NCBI GenBank assembly: GCA_964467615.1
Contig: CAYXRK010000087.1
Coordinates: forward strand, 1 to 19,642
Reading direction: 5' to 3'
From: CAYXRK01 sp964467615
GTDB taxonomy: Bacteria; Hydrogenedentota; Hydrogenedentia; Hydrogenedentales; GCA-2746185
DNA: 19,642 bases
Shown here: in pieces, positions 1 to 8,221 of the stretch
Numbering within the stretch: position 1 is the first letter of the stretch
How the letters are laid out: each line of letters opens with the position of its first letter
The notes under the pieces: generated by a model
What the model was told of the DNA's origin: nothing
Database searches by the model: none
What the model saw: the letters and a program-made list of their open reading frames with translations, nothing else
Program-made: the position numbers and the translations under genes

Positions 1-1
1 T

Positions 2-1354
2 GGAATGTATCCCGTGCCGATGAATTGGCACCTCAAAGGCGAGGAAGCGGAATACATCCTGCGCGATTCCGGCGCGCGGGCGCTGATCATCCACGAGGAC
101 CTTCTGCCGCAATTGAAGGGGCACGTGCCGGACGGAGTTCAAGTGATCGCCGTGCCGACGCCGGGCCAGTTGGCCGATGCGTATGGACTCGAAGCGAATG
201 GGGCGCCGCTGTCCTCAGGCGCGTGGAACTGGCGCGAGTGGCTGGCTGCGCGAACGCCTTGGGACCAGCCGGCCGAGAAGGAGACCGCGAGTATCGTGTA
301 CACGTCCGGAACGACAGGCCGACAAAAGGGCGTCAAGCGGGAACCGGCCACGCCGGAACAATTTCAGCGGACAGTGCAGGCGGCGTTCACCGTGATGGGG
401 ATTAAGCAGGGCGTACGGTCGATCATTCCCGCGCCGCTATATCACAGCGCGCCGAATTTCTTCGCGATTATGTCGACGATTCTCGCCACCTATGTGAACA
501 TTATGCCGCGGTTCGACGCGGAGGAGTTCCTCGCGCTGATCGAAAAGTTCAAGATCACGCACATTCAAATGGTGCCGGTGATGTTCATCCGGCTGCTGAA
601 GCTGCCGGAGGAGGTGCGCAAGAAATACGACGTGAGTTCGCTCGAACACGTCGTGCACGCGGCAGCGCCGTGTCCGGCACACGTGAAGCAGGCGATGATG
701 GACTGGTGGGGGCCGGTCATCCACGAGTACTACGGCAGCACGGAACTCGGCATGGTGACGTACTGCACGCCGCAGGAGGCGCTCACGTATCCGGGGACCG
801 TTGGCAGGGCGACTGACGGCTCAATCGTCAAGATCATGGATGCGGCGGGGAATGAGTTGGCGCCCGGCAACATAGGGACGGTGTATGGCCGGCTTACTTG
901 GAACACGGATTTCACGTATCAGAACGATCCCGCAAAACGGGCCTCGATTGAAAAATCCGGTCTATGGACCGGTGGCGATGTCGGTTATTTGAACGAAGAT
1001 GGCTTCCTGTTTCTTTGCGACCGCGCGAACGACATGGTCATTTCCGGCGGCGTGAACATCTATCCCGCCGAGATCGAAGCGGTGTTAATCCGCCTCGACG
1101 GCGTGAAGGACTGCGCGGTGTTCGGCATTCCTGACGAGGAATTCGGCGAGGCCCTGGCGGCAGTTGTCGAGCTACAGGACGGTGCGCAACTGACAAAGGA
1201 CGAGGTGGCGGCGCACTTGCGCGAACACTTGGCGAGCTACAAGGTCCCGAAGGTCATAGAATTCCAGAAAGACCTTCCTCGCGAAGACTCGGGAAAACTG
1301 TTCAAACGGAAACTAAGACAGCCCTACTGGGAAAAAGCCGGACGAAATATCTGA
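2..1354 (+). CDS. Acyl-CoA synthetase (AMP-binding, FadD-like), 5' end outside the window
   Basis: ANL-superfamily adenylate-forming enzyme, predicted to activate a fatty or other carboxylic acid with ATP and load it onto CoA in the cytoplasm. Numbering from the Met at base 5, the P-loop TSGTTGRQKG is at about residues 100-109, YGSTEL at 243-248, GDVGYLNEDG at 324-333, the hinge Arg at 340, and the C-terminal catalytic Lys in PREDSGKLFK at about 431. All core motifs are present, so the enzyme looks active. The frame is open through the left edge, and family members normally have about 60-80 further residues before the MYPVPMNWHL segment, so the true start lies upstream and the Met at base 5 is internal. 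It converges on the SDR gene with a 15 bp gap. The acid substrate cannot be told from sequence; resemblance to mycobacterial-type FadD ligases is general only. Confidence 0.88.
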   Translation, partial: GMYPVPMNWHLKGEEAEYILRDSGARALIIHEDLLPQLKGHVPDGVQVIAVPTPGQLADAYGLEANGAPLSSGAWNWREWLAARTPWDQPAEKETASIVYTSGTTGRQKGVKREPATPEQFQRTVQAAFTVMGIKQGVRSIIPAPLYHSAPNFFAIMSTILATYVNIMPRFDAEEFLALIEKFKITHIQMVPVMFIRLLKLPEEVRKKYDVSSLEHVVHAAAPCPAHVKQAMMDWWGPVIHEYYGSTELGMVTYCTPQEALTYPGTVGRATDGSIVKIMDAAGNELAPGNIGTVYGRLTWNTDFTYQNDPAKRASIEKSGLWTGGDVGYLNEDGFLFLCDRANDMVISGGVNIYPAEIEAVLIRLDGVKDCAVFGIPDEEFGEALAAVVELQDGAQLTKDEVAAHLREHLASYKVPKVIEFQKDLPREDSGKLFKRKLRQPYWEKAGRNI

Positions 1355-1369
1355 ACTCTCGCAGCGGAC

Positions 1370-2101
1370 TCACATTTTCATGCGCTTGAATTGCCATTCG
1401 GGTATCGAGCGGATGATGAGCATGATGTAGCGCCAGAACCAGGGCACGTACACGACGTTCTTCCTCCGGTCGATCGCGCGAACAATCGCCTTTGCGGCGC
1501 TTTCGGGTGACGCGGCGAAGGGCACTTGACCAAAGGTCATCTTCGTATCCACGAACCCCGGCTTGACCGTGCAGACGTGTACGCCGGCGTGATGAAGGCG
1601 GTTCCGCAGCCCTTGCAGGTACGTCGAGAGCCCGGCTTTTGCCGAACCGTAAATATAGTTGCTCTGACGGCCGCGATCACCAGCGACGGAACTCAGGGCG
1701 GCGATCCAACCCGAACGCCGCTTCTCCAAAAATGCTGCGAACTTTTCAAGTACCGAGACCGAACCGGTGAAGGTCGCGTCAATCGTGCGGCATGCGGCGT
1801 CCCATTCGCGTTGCGCCACTTGCTGGTCGTCCATATAGCCGTTGCACAGTACGACTCCTTCGATTTCGCCAAGCAATTCGGCGCATTTCCCGACAAATGG
1901 GACGTGCGCGTCGTAGTCCACCGCGTCCCAAGTGAGCGCGTGGGCGGGCACGTCGTAACGCACGCGCAGATCGGCGGCGATAGCTTCATTTTCCACCACG
2001 TCGCGCGCGGCGAGAACAAGAGCATGCCCCCGGCGGGCGTACTCGATGGCAATCGCGCGCGCGATCGCGGAGGTCGCGCCGAGTATGACAATGCCTCCCA
2101 C
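1370..2101 (-). CDS. DprE2-like short-chain dehydrogenase (polyprenylphospho-2-keto-ribose reductase)
   Basis: Classical SDR of 243 residues. GATSAIA (8-14) is the nucleotide-binding glycine motif (in the form also seen in DprE2), with catalytic Ser138, Tyr151 and Lys155 in YGSAK, and PGFVDTKM at 181-188. The C-terminus, with the RYIMLIIRSIP segment, resembles the tail of mycobacterial DprE2, which ordinary SDRs lack. The expected reaction is NADH-dependent reduction of the 2-keto intermediate made by DprE1, giving polyprenyl-phospho-arabinofuranose. The start is GTG at 2099-2101, sharing one base with the TAG stop of the DprE1-like gene, which implies translational coupling; the two proteins act as a pair. 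It is the last gene of the minus-strand unit and ends 15 bp from the convergent acyl-CoA synthetase. The assignment rests on partner genes as well as sequence; another polyprenyl-sugar epimerisation cannot be excluded. Confidence 0.82.
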   Translation of the reverse strand: MGGIVILGATSAIARAIAIEYARRGHALVLAARDVVENEAIAADLRVRYDVPAHALTWDAVDYDAHVPFVGKCAELLGEIEGVVLCNGYMDDQQVAQREWDAACRTIDATFTGSVSVLEKFAAFLEKRRSGWIAALSSVAGDRGRQSNYIYGSAKAGLSTYLQGLRNRLHHAGVHVCTVKPGFVDTKMTFGQVPFAASPESAAKAIVRAIDRRKNVVYVPWFWRYIMLIIRSIPEWQFKRMKM

Positions 2102-3462
2102 TAACCGATCTCCGCGAGGCCGAGGCGGCGCGCTTGGTTCGAGGAGAGCAAGCCTTCGGGATCGAGTTTCGCGCGGACCGTCTTGAATTCGTTGACGCGT
2201 GGATACATAAGCTCGAACGTCTCTCGGCGCAAGGTGGCGTCCTTCGCGAGATACACGCGTCCGCTGAATTCGAGCAGCATGTCATCGAGTTCATGGAGAA
2301 ACGGGACGAGGCCGGCATGCACGGGCATGTCCATCGTCAACGTAAAGCCTTCAAATGGAAACGACAACATTCCTAAGTTCTGCGGGCCCATTATTTTGAG
2401 GACCGCAAAATAACACTTTTGTTCACGCACGACTTTCTCAAGAATCTTGACCAGGCCATCGCGTTGATCAAGAGGCACAACGAATTGGTATTGGGTAAAG
2501 CCCCGCTTGCCATAGCCGCGGTTCCAGTTGTGAATCGCATCGAGTGGATAGAAGTACTTGTCCCAGTCGACGAGGTGGCCCTTTTGCGTTTTTCCGGCGG
2601 TGTAGACCACCGTATTTCCGAGGTGGCTGGTCAACGAATTGAAGACAAAATTCGGCAGGTCTAGCGGCACGTTCACCTCGATCTTCTTACGGATGCGGAA
2701 TGGATCGACTGAGTTCGAGGGAAGTTCTTCGCGGCGCGCGTGGTTGCCGTTCATCAGGATGCCGCGGCCGAGGCTCGCGCCGCGGGCCATGCAATCCACC
2801 CACGAGACGGAGTACGGGTAGTCGTCTCTCGTGCGCTCGAGCGCGTCGAGCAACTCGCCGATGTTCTTCGTTTTGATGGTGTCCTCTACGAAGTACGCGC
2901 TCTCGACAGACCGCATGCGGAACGTCGCCGATAGAATCACGCCCGTCAACCCGGCGCCGCCCAATGTCGCCCAAAAAACGTCCGCGTTCGTTTCGCGCGA
3001 ACATGTCAGCGTCTTCCCAAGCGGCGTGAGCAACACCAAGCTCTCGACCGCATTCCCGAAGGTGCCGGCGGAGTGATGATTTTTCCCGTGCACGTCGTGG
3101 GCGATTGCGCCGCCGACGGTGACGAATTTGGTCCCAGGCGTCGTAGGCAGGAACCAGCCGTGCGGCAACAACACGTCGATGATCTCGGCCAGCGACGTCC
3201 CGGCCTCGCATTCGAGGACGCCGGCCCCGGCGTCGAAGGACAGCATCCTGTTCAGCCGGGTCATGACGATGTGGCCACCACCGCCGTTCGTCGCCGTGTC
3301 GCCATAGCTGCGACCCAGCCCGCGCGCGATGTAGCTCGACTGCTCGCCTTCGCGAAGAATGTCCGCGACGGCGTTTCGTTTTTCAGGCCGGAACGCAGCG
3401 CCGTCCGCGACGGGCCATCGCCCCCAGCCGGTCATTTTTTGTTGCTTCGATGCGGGTTTCAC
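2101..3462 (-). CDS. DprE1-like FAD-dependent oxidoreductase (polyprenylphospho-ribose 2'-oxidase)
   Basis: FAD-binding (VAO/GlcD-type) oxidoreductase closely resembling mycobacterial DprE1, which oxidises the 2'-hydroxyl of decaprenylphospho-ribose, the first half of the epimerisation to arabinose. From a GTG start at 3460-3462 (453 residues, close to DprE1's usual length), GLGRSYGD is at about 48-55, HGKNHHSAG at 125-133, the WNRGYG and QYQFVVP segments follow, and AKD carries the conserved catalytic Lys at about 407. The residue aligned with the benzothiazinone-reactive Cys387 is Thr (about 376). The frame is open up to base 3552, but that upstream part contains a GC hairpin and does not look like a DprE1 N-terminus; GTG 3462 or ATG 3435 are the plausible starts. 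Preceded by the UbiA gene with a gap of about 110 bp, and overlaps the DprE2-like gene by one base. Confidence 0.85.
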   Translation of the reverse strand: MKPASKQQKMTGWGRWPVADGAAFRPEKRNAVADILREGEQSSYIARGLGRSYGDTATNGGGGHIVMTRLNRMLSFDAGAGVLECEAGTSLAEIIDVLLPHGWFLPTTPGTKFVTVGGAIAHDVHGKNHHSAGTFGNAVESLVLLTPLGKTLTCSRETNADVFWATLGGAGLTGVILSATFRMRSVESAYFVEDTIKTKNIGELLDALERTRDDYPYSVSWVDCMARGASLGRGILMNGNHARREELPSNSVDPFRIRKKIEVNVPLDLPNFVFNSLTSHLGNTVVYTAGKTQKGHLVDWDKYFYPLDAIHNWNRGYGKRGFTQYQFVVPLDQRDGLVKILEKVVREQKCYFAVLKIMGPQNLGMLSFPFEGFTLTMDMPVHAGLVPFLHELDDMLLEFSGRVYLAKDATLRRETFELMYPRVNEFKTVRAKLDPEGLLSSNQARRLGLAEIG

Positions 3463-3571
3463 GAGGGAAGTATAACGTTCGTTGCCTTGACGCGAGGCCC
3501 AGCGGGAGCTTCGCCCTCCCCATTGAGAGAACACGTGCTTCCTGGAGTGCAAATGCCTTCGTGAACCATCA

Positions 3572-4501
3572 TCAGAGGGCCGGTTCGAAGCGGAACCAAT
3601 CGGCCCATTGCGCTCCCCAGTAGATAACCGCGATGCACGCCAGCCCCCACGCGAGGTTGTTGAGCAGGAACATTGGGTCCATGAGTATCGCCCGCGTGGG
3701 GTCTCCGCCGCGGTCGCGGTGATACGTCAAGTAGAGATATCGAAAGATGCCGTACATCACGAAGGGAATCGTCACGATGAACCCATACGAGCCGACGTAG
3801 CCGACGGTGCGGTCGTCGACGGTGTACAAGATGTAACAGACCAAGGTCGAGGTCGTAACGATCGAGATCATTTGATCGAGAAAGCCTTCGCTGTAGTGCT
3901 CGAGGACGGCGCGATGCTCGGCGGCGGAATCGCCGAGGCGAATCAACTCTGCGCGGCGTTTCGCAAACCCAAGGAACAACGAGACGTTCAAGGTACATAG
4001 GACCAACCAGTACGAGGGCGTGGTCTCAGTCGCGTAGGCGCCCGCGAGAATACGGAGGATGAATCCGACTGCGATGAACCCAACATCCAGAATGACGGCG
4101 TGCTTGAGCACGTAAGAATAGAAAACGTTGGAGCCGGCATAGACGGCGAGGACTGCCGCCACCTTCCACGACACGGCCAACCAACCCAGCGCGAGCGCGG
4201 AGACCGCCAGAATGACCATCAACACGAGGCCGTAGGCGATGGTAAGTTTTCGCGCCGCGAGCGGCCGATTGCGTTTGGTGGGATGCTTGCGGTCCTGTTC
4301 GACGTCGGCGATATCGTTGAAAATATAGACCGCGCTCGATATTAGGCAGAACGAAAGAAACGTGAAGGCCGCGGCGAGGAGCGCGGCAGGGTCGTCGAGC
4401 CTGCGCGCAAACAACGGAGCGGCAAAAACAAATACGTTCTTGACCCACTGATGGCAGCGCATCAGCGCGATCGTGTTGCGTAGGGCCGGCCAAATCGGCA
4501 C
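3572..4501 (-). CDS. UbiA-family polyprenyl-phosphate phosphoribosyltransferase (DPPR synthase-like)
   Basis: Integral membrane prenyltransferase of 309 residues with about nine hydrophobic helices. The first Asp-rich motif NDIADVEQD spans 62-70, followed by KHPTKRNRP (72-80), which is characteristic of decaprenylphosphate 5-phosphoribose synthase (Rv3806c type) rather than ubiquinone or heme UbiA enzymes. The second-half AKRRAEL segment and the PFVMYGIFRYLYL stretch also fit that subgroup. Expected reaction: transfer of 5-phosphoribose from PRPP to polyprenyl phosphate at the inner membrane, supplying the substrate used (after dephosphorylation) by the DprE1/DprE2-like pair downstream. Start is GTG at 4499-4501 with AGAGGA about 7 bp upstream. 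It is the first gene of the unit; no phosphatase and no arabinosyltransferase is in the window. NoeC of rhizobia is another known member of this family. Confidence 0.83.
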   Translation of the reverse strand: MPIWPALRNTIALMRCHQWVKNVFVFAAPLFARRLDDPAALLAAAFTFLSFCLISSAVYIFNDIADVEQDRKHPTKRNRPLAARKLTIAYGLVLMVILAVSALALGWLAVSWKVAAVLAVYAGSNVFYSYVLKHAVILDVGFIAVGFILRILAGAYATETTPSYWLVLCTLNVSLFLGFAKRRAELIRLGDSAAEHRAVLEHYSEGFLDQMISIVTTSTLVCYILYTVDDRTVGYVGSYGFIVTIPFVMYGIFRYLYLTYHRDRGGDPTRAILMDPMFLLNNLAWGLACIAVIYWGAQWADWFRFEPAL

Positions 4502-4707
4502 GAGCAGTCCTCTGTTTCGTCAACGAACCGCGCACTCTAGCCCAACGGGCGACGAGCAGACAAATCCGCGCCCGGGTCGCTTGTCCCAACTTTGCCGCGG
4601 GCTGCTCGCCGCCACGAGCGTACGATCGAGCACTAAGGACTGAGGCGTAATCGAATGGACGACGGTACTTCATCCGATGCATGCTATTCTTTCCGTGGAG
4701 CCGATTC

Positions 4708-5073
4708 ATGTTGCCCACAATCACCAATGAGTTTCCGATGGAGGCGATCGCGGAGTTGTGCCGCCACCACCATATCCGGCGATTGGCCCTCTTTGGCTCC
4801 GCCCTTCGGGACGATTTCACTCGCGACAGCGACATCGATTTGGTCGTTGAGTTCAAACCGGGTGAAGTAGTTGGACTGCGGCTTTTCGAGATCGAACACG
4901 ATTTGACTCAGCTAATCGGTAGAAATGTCGATCTGTCCACTCCCGGATTCATCGACCGGTATTTTCGCGACCAGGTATTGACAGAAGCGCAAGATCTTTA
5001 TGTCGCGCCAGACGACGAACCTCGATCGCGTCACATGATCGCGTATGCCGAGGAAGCACTCAAAGGCGAGTAA
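4708..5073 (+). CDS. MNT-type nucleotidyltransferase (MntA-like antitoxin) with HEPN stub
   Basis: Small nucleotidyltransferase of the MntA/MNT class, which in HEPN/MNT toxin-antitoxin pairs modifies and silences the HEPN RNase. From ATG 4708 (121 residues; GGAG about 8 bp upstream) it shows GSALRDDF (30-37), the metal-binding Asp pair in DSDID (Asp42, Asp44) and a third Asp in NVDLS (Asp75), so the active site appears complete. An in-frame ATG at 4681 would add nine residues that do not look conserved. After residue 100 the protein runs into DDEPRSRHMIAYAEEAL, which resembles the N-terminus of a DUF86 HEPN protein, then stops. The rest of a HEPN gene is absent: the reading runs into the 3' end of the oppositely oriented YhaN-like gene, overlapping it by 14 bp. 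It is therefore probably a degraded module; a stand-alone role is possible. Confidence 0.75.
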   Translation: MLPTITNEFPMEAIAELCRHHHIRRLALFGSALRDDFTRDSDIDLVVEFKPGEVVGLRLFEIEHDLTQLIGRNVDLSTPGFIDRYFRDQVLTEAQDLYVAPDDEPRSRHMIAYAEEALKGE

Positions 5074-8000
5074 CCGGGACGCCTACGTTCTCGGCCGCGC
5101 GGACGACGTCTTCGCGGCAGGTGAATAGCAGGACTTGGTTCCGCTCACCTACACCGACGAGGAGCTTCATCGCGCGGGCGAGCCGGGCGTCGTCGTAGTT
5201 GGCGAAAGGATCGTCGAGCAGCATGGGAATGCGCTCGCCTCGTTCGCTCAGCATCTCGACCAACGCGAGGCGAAGCGAAAGGTAGATTTGATCGACGGTG
5301 CCTTTGCTCAGCCGCTCGGAAGGGTTCGGGTCAATCGTCCTGGTCTGCGGTATACGGACGCTGATGCGGAGGTCCTTGTCGATGAGGAGTTCGTCGTAGG
5401 CGCCGCCGGTAATCTCCTTGAAATGATCGCTCGCGAGTTTGGCCAGCTTGGGCGCGATTCGCGCGTGGCGTTCGCGCGACACGTCTTCGATGATCGAGGC
5501 GGCATAGCTTGCGGCCTGAAGTTCAAGTTCGAGATCGCGCATTTGTTGTTCGACTTCGGCGCGTTCCTCGTCCACCTCGTTCGTCGAGCGGACGCCCGCG
5601 AGCTTGTCCGTAATAGCGATGTGCAGGGCATGCTCGCGGCGGCGGCGGGTGTCGACATCTTCGTTCACGCGGCCGAGGTCGGATCGAATCTCCCCGAATG
5701 GACGCGCGTCCCCGGTCACTTCTGAAGTATCGCTCTCAACCAGCTTGCGCAAGTTCGCGAGATCTTCGCCGCCCAACACGGCGTCGAGTTGCGCCTCGAG
5801 CCCGGCCCGTTCGTTCCAAACTTGTTGGTACGCACGCGCACGCTCGGCTTTGTCGACGAATTCCTGGGCGGCCGCGACGCCGGCGGACTCGAACATTTCC
5901 TGCAATGACGATTCATGTCGGGCGAGGCCTTCGCGCTCAGCGTGAAGCCGTTCTTCAATCATGCCAATCTTGCCGCGCAGCACCTCGACTTGGCTCTGGT
6001 TTCGGCGAAGTTGCGAGGCCCGGATGCGATAGCCTTGTAGCGCTTTGAGGGCGCTGTCGAGTTTTTGTTCTTCGCGGTAGCCGTAGTTTCGCAGTAACTG
6101 GCGGACGTTCAGGGAAATCTCGAGCTCCTCCTGCCGGGCGGCTTCAAGAGACTTGCGGACGGCCTGAATGTCTTTTTCCCTGCGCTGCACAATCTCGCGC
6201 GCTTCGCCGGCGCGCCGCTTGGCGTCCCGATATTCCTGGTAGCGCCCGATCGCGCGCTTCGCGGCGGACGACACTTCTTCCGCGGAACCGAGCGCCTCGC
6301 CTACGCGTTCGAACGTTTCGCGCAGCCGTTCGAATAATTTCTCGACTCGCGCACCGGCTTCAGCGGCGGCCAACTCTTGCTCGCTGCATCGCAACTCCAG
6401 CATAGAAAGTTCCATTGCGTCCCGTCGGTACTGATCGTGCATCGCCTCGAGCTCGCGCAACGTTTGGCAATGGGCCCGCAGCATGAGGTCATCGATCACT
6501 TCGCGCGCCGCGCCGTCGGCAAGTCGCACGCGGGCAATTTCGTCTTGAATGTATTCGTTGCGCTCCAAGCCCTTGCGAACGGCCCGGCGGTAGTAGAAGA
6601 AAGCGCCAAGCGCGATGAATGCCATGATTGCGGCGATGAAAGCGGGAATGTAGATACCCAAGTTGCCTACATACGCGGCGGTGCCAGCAGCTGCCGCAGC
6701 GCCGGCTGTTCCTAGCGCACCGGTAAAACCTAGACCCGGCAGGCGGCGGGCGTTCTCCCTCGCCAGCGCCCTATTATGGTCGCCCTCCTGCGTAAGCTGC
6801 GCAACGGCGACGGCGTTTTCCCGCATCGCGGTTTCGTAGTCGCGCGCGCGCGACGGAAAATTCTCGACGCATTCGAATACTTCAGCGGCCTTGGAAATGG
6901 ATTCGCTCTTGCGGGAAACGGCCTCGTTGAGGTGGAGAAGTTTTGCGCGTTCGTCCTCCCGCGCCTTGACGGCCACACTGAACGAACTCGCGAGTTGCGT
7001 GAGCCATTCCACCGGGTCCGCGCTGAGCCGCGAGAAATCGGGGAGGGCGTCCAGTTCAGCTTGGGCCGTGTCGAGGCGTTGCTTCGCCGTTGCCAACGCC
7101 TCCTCGAATTCGTCGAGGCGTTCGCCGTCGCGTGATATTCGGGTCTCGAGATCTCCAAGCCGGGCCTCGAAAACCGGGTCGACGTCGTCTAGACGCAAGT
7201 CGCTGTCTTCGCCGAGCCGCTTGACTTCACGTTCGAGGTCGCGTTGAAGCCGGGTGAGCTCGGTATCAGACCTCGCGATAGTGTCACGAGCGCGATCGGC
7301 GAGCGCGGTAAGACGCTGCACCGAGGCGAGCGAATCAATGGGGAATTGCTTGAGCGCTGCGTCGCGAAAACTCTCGCGGGTAAGTTCGTCGATCCGGGCG
7401 CTCAGGGCCTCGATTTTTTCCAGCCGGGCCGCGCGTTCGATTTGCTCACGAAGCGCAAGTTCAGCGTCAAGGGCGCTGCGGGCGCGCTCCAAGTCGGAAA
7501 TCTCGCCCAGAACAGTAACGCGCTGTTGTACGATTGCCTCGGCTTCCTCGCGCGCTCGAACGCTTTGCTCGTACTCCTTTTGCAAGTCGAACAGCCGGTT
7601 GCGCGCCATCGGCAACGGTTTGGTCCTGGCGGTCTTCTGGCCGATGGACGCGATGCGATCGGCGAGCCACTCCAAGGCGGACTCGGCGGAACGTTCGCCG
7701 CCGCCGGAATCCGTCAGCGAAAGAATCTTCTCGCGGATCTTCGCCAGTGCCTGCGAGTCGCCCAGGTCCTCGAGCGTCATATGGGAGATGGTCGCCGCGC
7801 CCAGGAACGCCTCCTTTGGCAATCCCACGTGCGCCTCCGCGAACGCGACTTCGCGGTTCTTGAGCGTCGGGAACTGGCCAGTAATGTCTTCGGCGTGGGT
7901 CTTGTCGAATACGCGGACTTTCTCCGACTTTCGTTCGAACGAACGCTGCACTTCGATTTCGCGGCCATTGTCGAGAAGATACAAAATCCGTCCGCCGTAT

Positions 8001-8221
8001 CCGTTGACGCCGTTCCACGGAGCGCGCAGTTCATTTGCAGCATCGTAGGCGCGTTGGCCGGGGCCACGCTTTTGGCCGTAGAGCATATCGGCCAGGAAAT
8101 GACGGAACGTCGACTTGCCTTGTTCGTTCGGTCCCGCGACGATTTGCACGCCGGACGTCAATTCGATCTCTTGGTTGGTAAAACGGCCATAGCCGTCAAT
8201 CCACGCCTTGGCGAACTTCAC
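5060..8221 (-). CDS. YhaN/SbcC-like SMC-type ATPase with central membrane hairpin
   Basis: Rad50/SMC-like protein of 1053 residues that should pair with the upstream Mre11-type nuclease in DNA end processing. The N-terminal head has Walker A GPNEQGKST (30-38); the C-terminal head has the signature LSKGT (about 971-975) and Walker B MLLDDPF (about 1000-1006). Two long heptad-rich coiled-coil arms flank a central stretch at about 495-545 that is Ala/Gly-rich and strongly hydrophobic (two likely transmembrane helices) and ends in FYYRRAVRKG. No CxxC zinc hook is seen, so the arms' apex seems to be a membrane hairpin, as in the YhaN/DUF2813-like group, not canonical SbcC. Start is GTG at 8219-8221, overlapping the nuclease stop in GTGA, so translation is coupled. 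Its 3' end overlaps the MNT gene tail-to-tail. Confidence 0.85.
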   Translation of the reverse strand: MKFAKAWIDGYGRFTNQEIELTSGVQIVAGPNEQGKSTFRHFLADMLYGQKRGPGQRAYDAANELRAPWNGVNGYGGRILYLLDNGREIEVQRSFERKSEKVRVFDKTHAEDITGQFPTLKNREVAFAEAHVGLPKEAFLGAATISHMTLEDLGDSQALAKIREKILSLTDSGGGERSAESALEWLADRIASIGQKTARTKPLPMARNRLFDLQKEYEQSVRAREEAEAIVQQRVTVLGEISDLERARSALDAELALREQIERAARLEKIEALSARIDELTRESFRDAALKQFPIDSLASVQRLTALADRARDTIARSDTELTRLQRDLEREVKRLGEDSDLRLDDVDPVFEARLGDLETRISRDGERLDEFEEALATAKQRLDTAQAELDALPDFSRLSADPVEWLTQLASSFSVAVKAREDERAKLLHLNEAVSRKSESISKAAEVFECVENFPSRARDYETAMRENAVAVAQLTQEGDHNRALARENARRLPGLGFTGALGTAGAAAAAGTAAYVGNLGIYIPAFIAAIMAFIALGAFFYYRRAVRKGLERNEYIQDEIARVRLADGAAREVIDDLMLRAHCQTLRELEAMHDQYRRDAMELSMLELRCSEQELAAAEAGARVEKLFERLRETFERVGEALGSAEEVSSAAKRAIGRYQEYRDAKRRAGEAREIVQRREKDIQAVRKSLEAARQEELEISLNVRQLLRNYGYREEQKLDSALKALQGYRIRASQLRRNQSQVEVLRGKIGMIEERLHAEREGLARHESSLQEMFESAGVAAAQEFVDKAERARAYQQVWNERAGLEAQLDAVLGGEDLANLRKLVESDTSEVTGDARPFGEIRSDLGRVNEDVDTRRRREHALHIAITDKLAGVRSTNEVDEERAEVEQQMRDLELELQAASYAASIIEDVSRERHARIAPKLAKLASDHFKEITGGAYDELLIDKDLRISVRIPQTRTIDPNPSERLSKGTVDQIYLSLRLALVEMLSERGERIPMLLDDPFANYDDARLARAMKLLVGVGERNQVLLFTCREDVVRAAENVGVPVTRL

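Noticed and set aside
2687..3211. 174-codon minus-strand frame inside the DprE1-like gene
   Set aside because: Arg-rich frame-shifted shadow; it overlaps the conserved FAD-binding frame completely.
3463..3552. Upstream extension of the DprE1-like protein
   Set aside because: The 30 extra residues do not resemble a DprE1 N-terminus and the DNA holds a GGGAG/CTCCC hairpin (about 3504-3520); the gene was started at GTG 3462.
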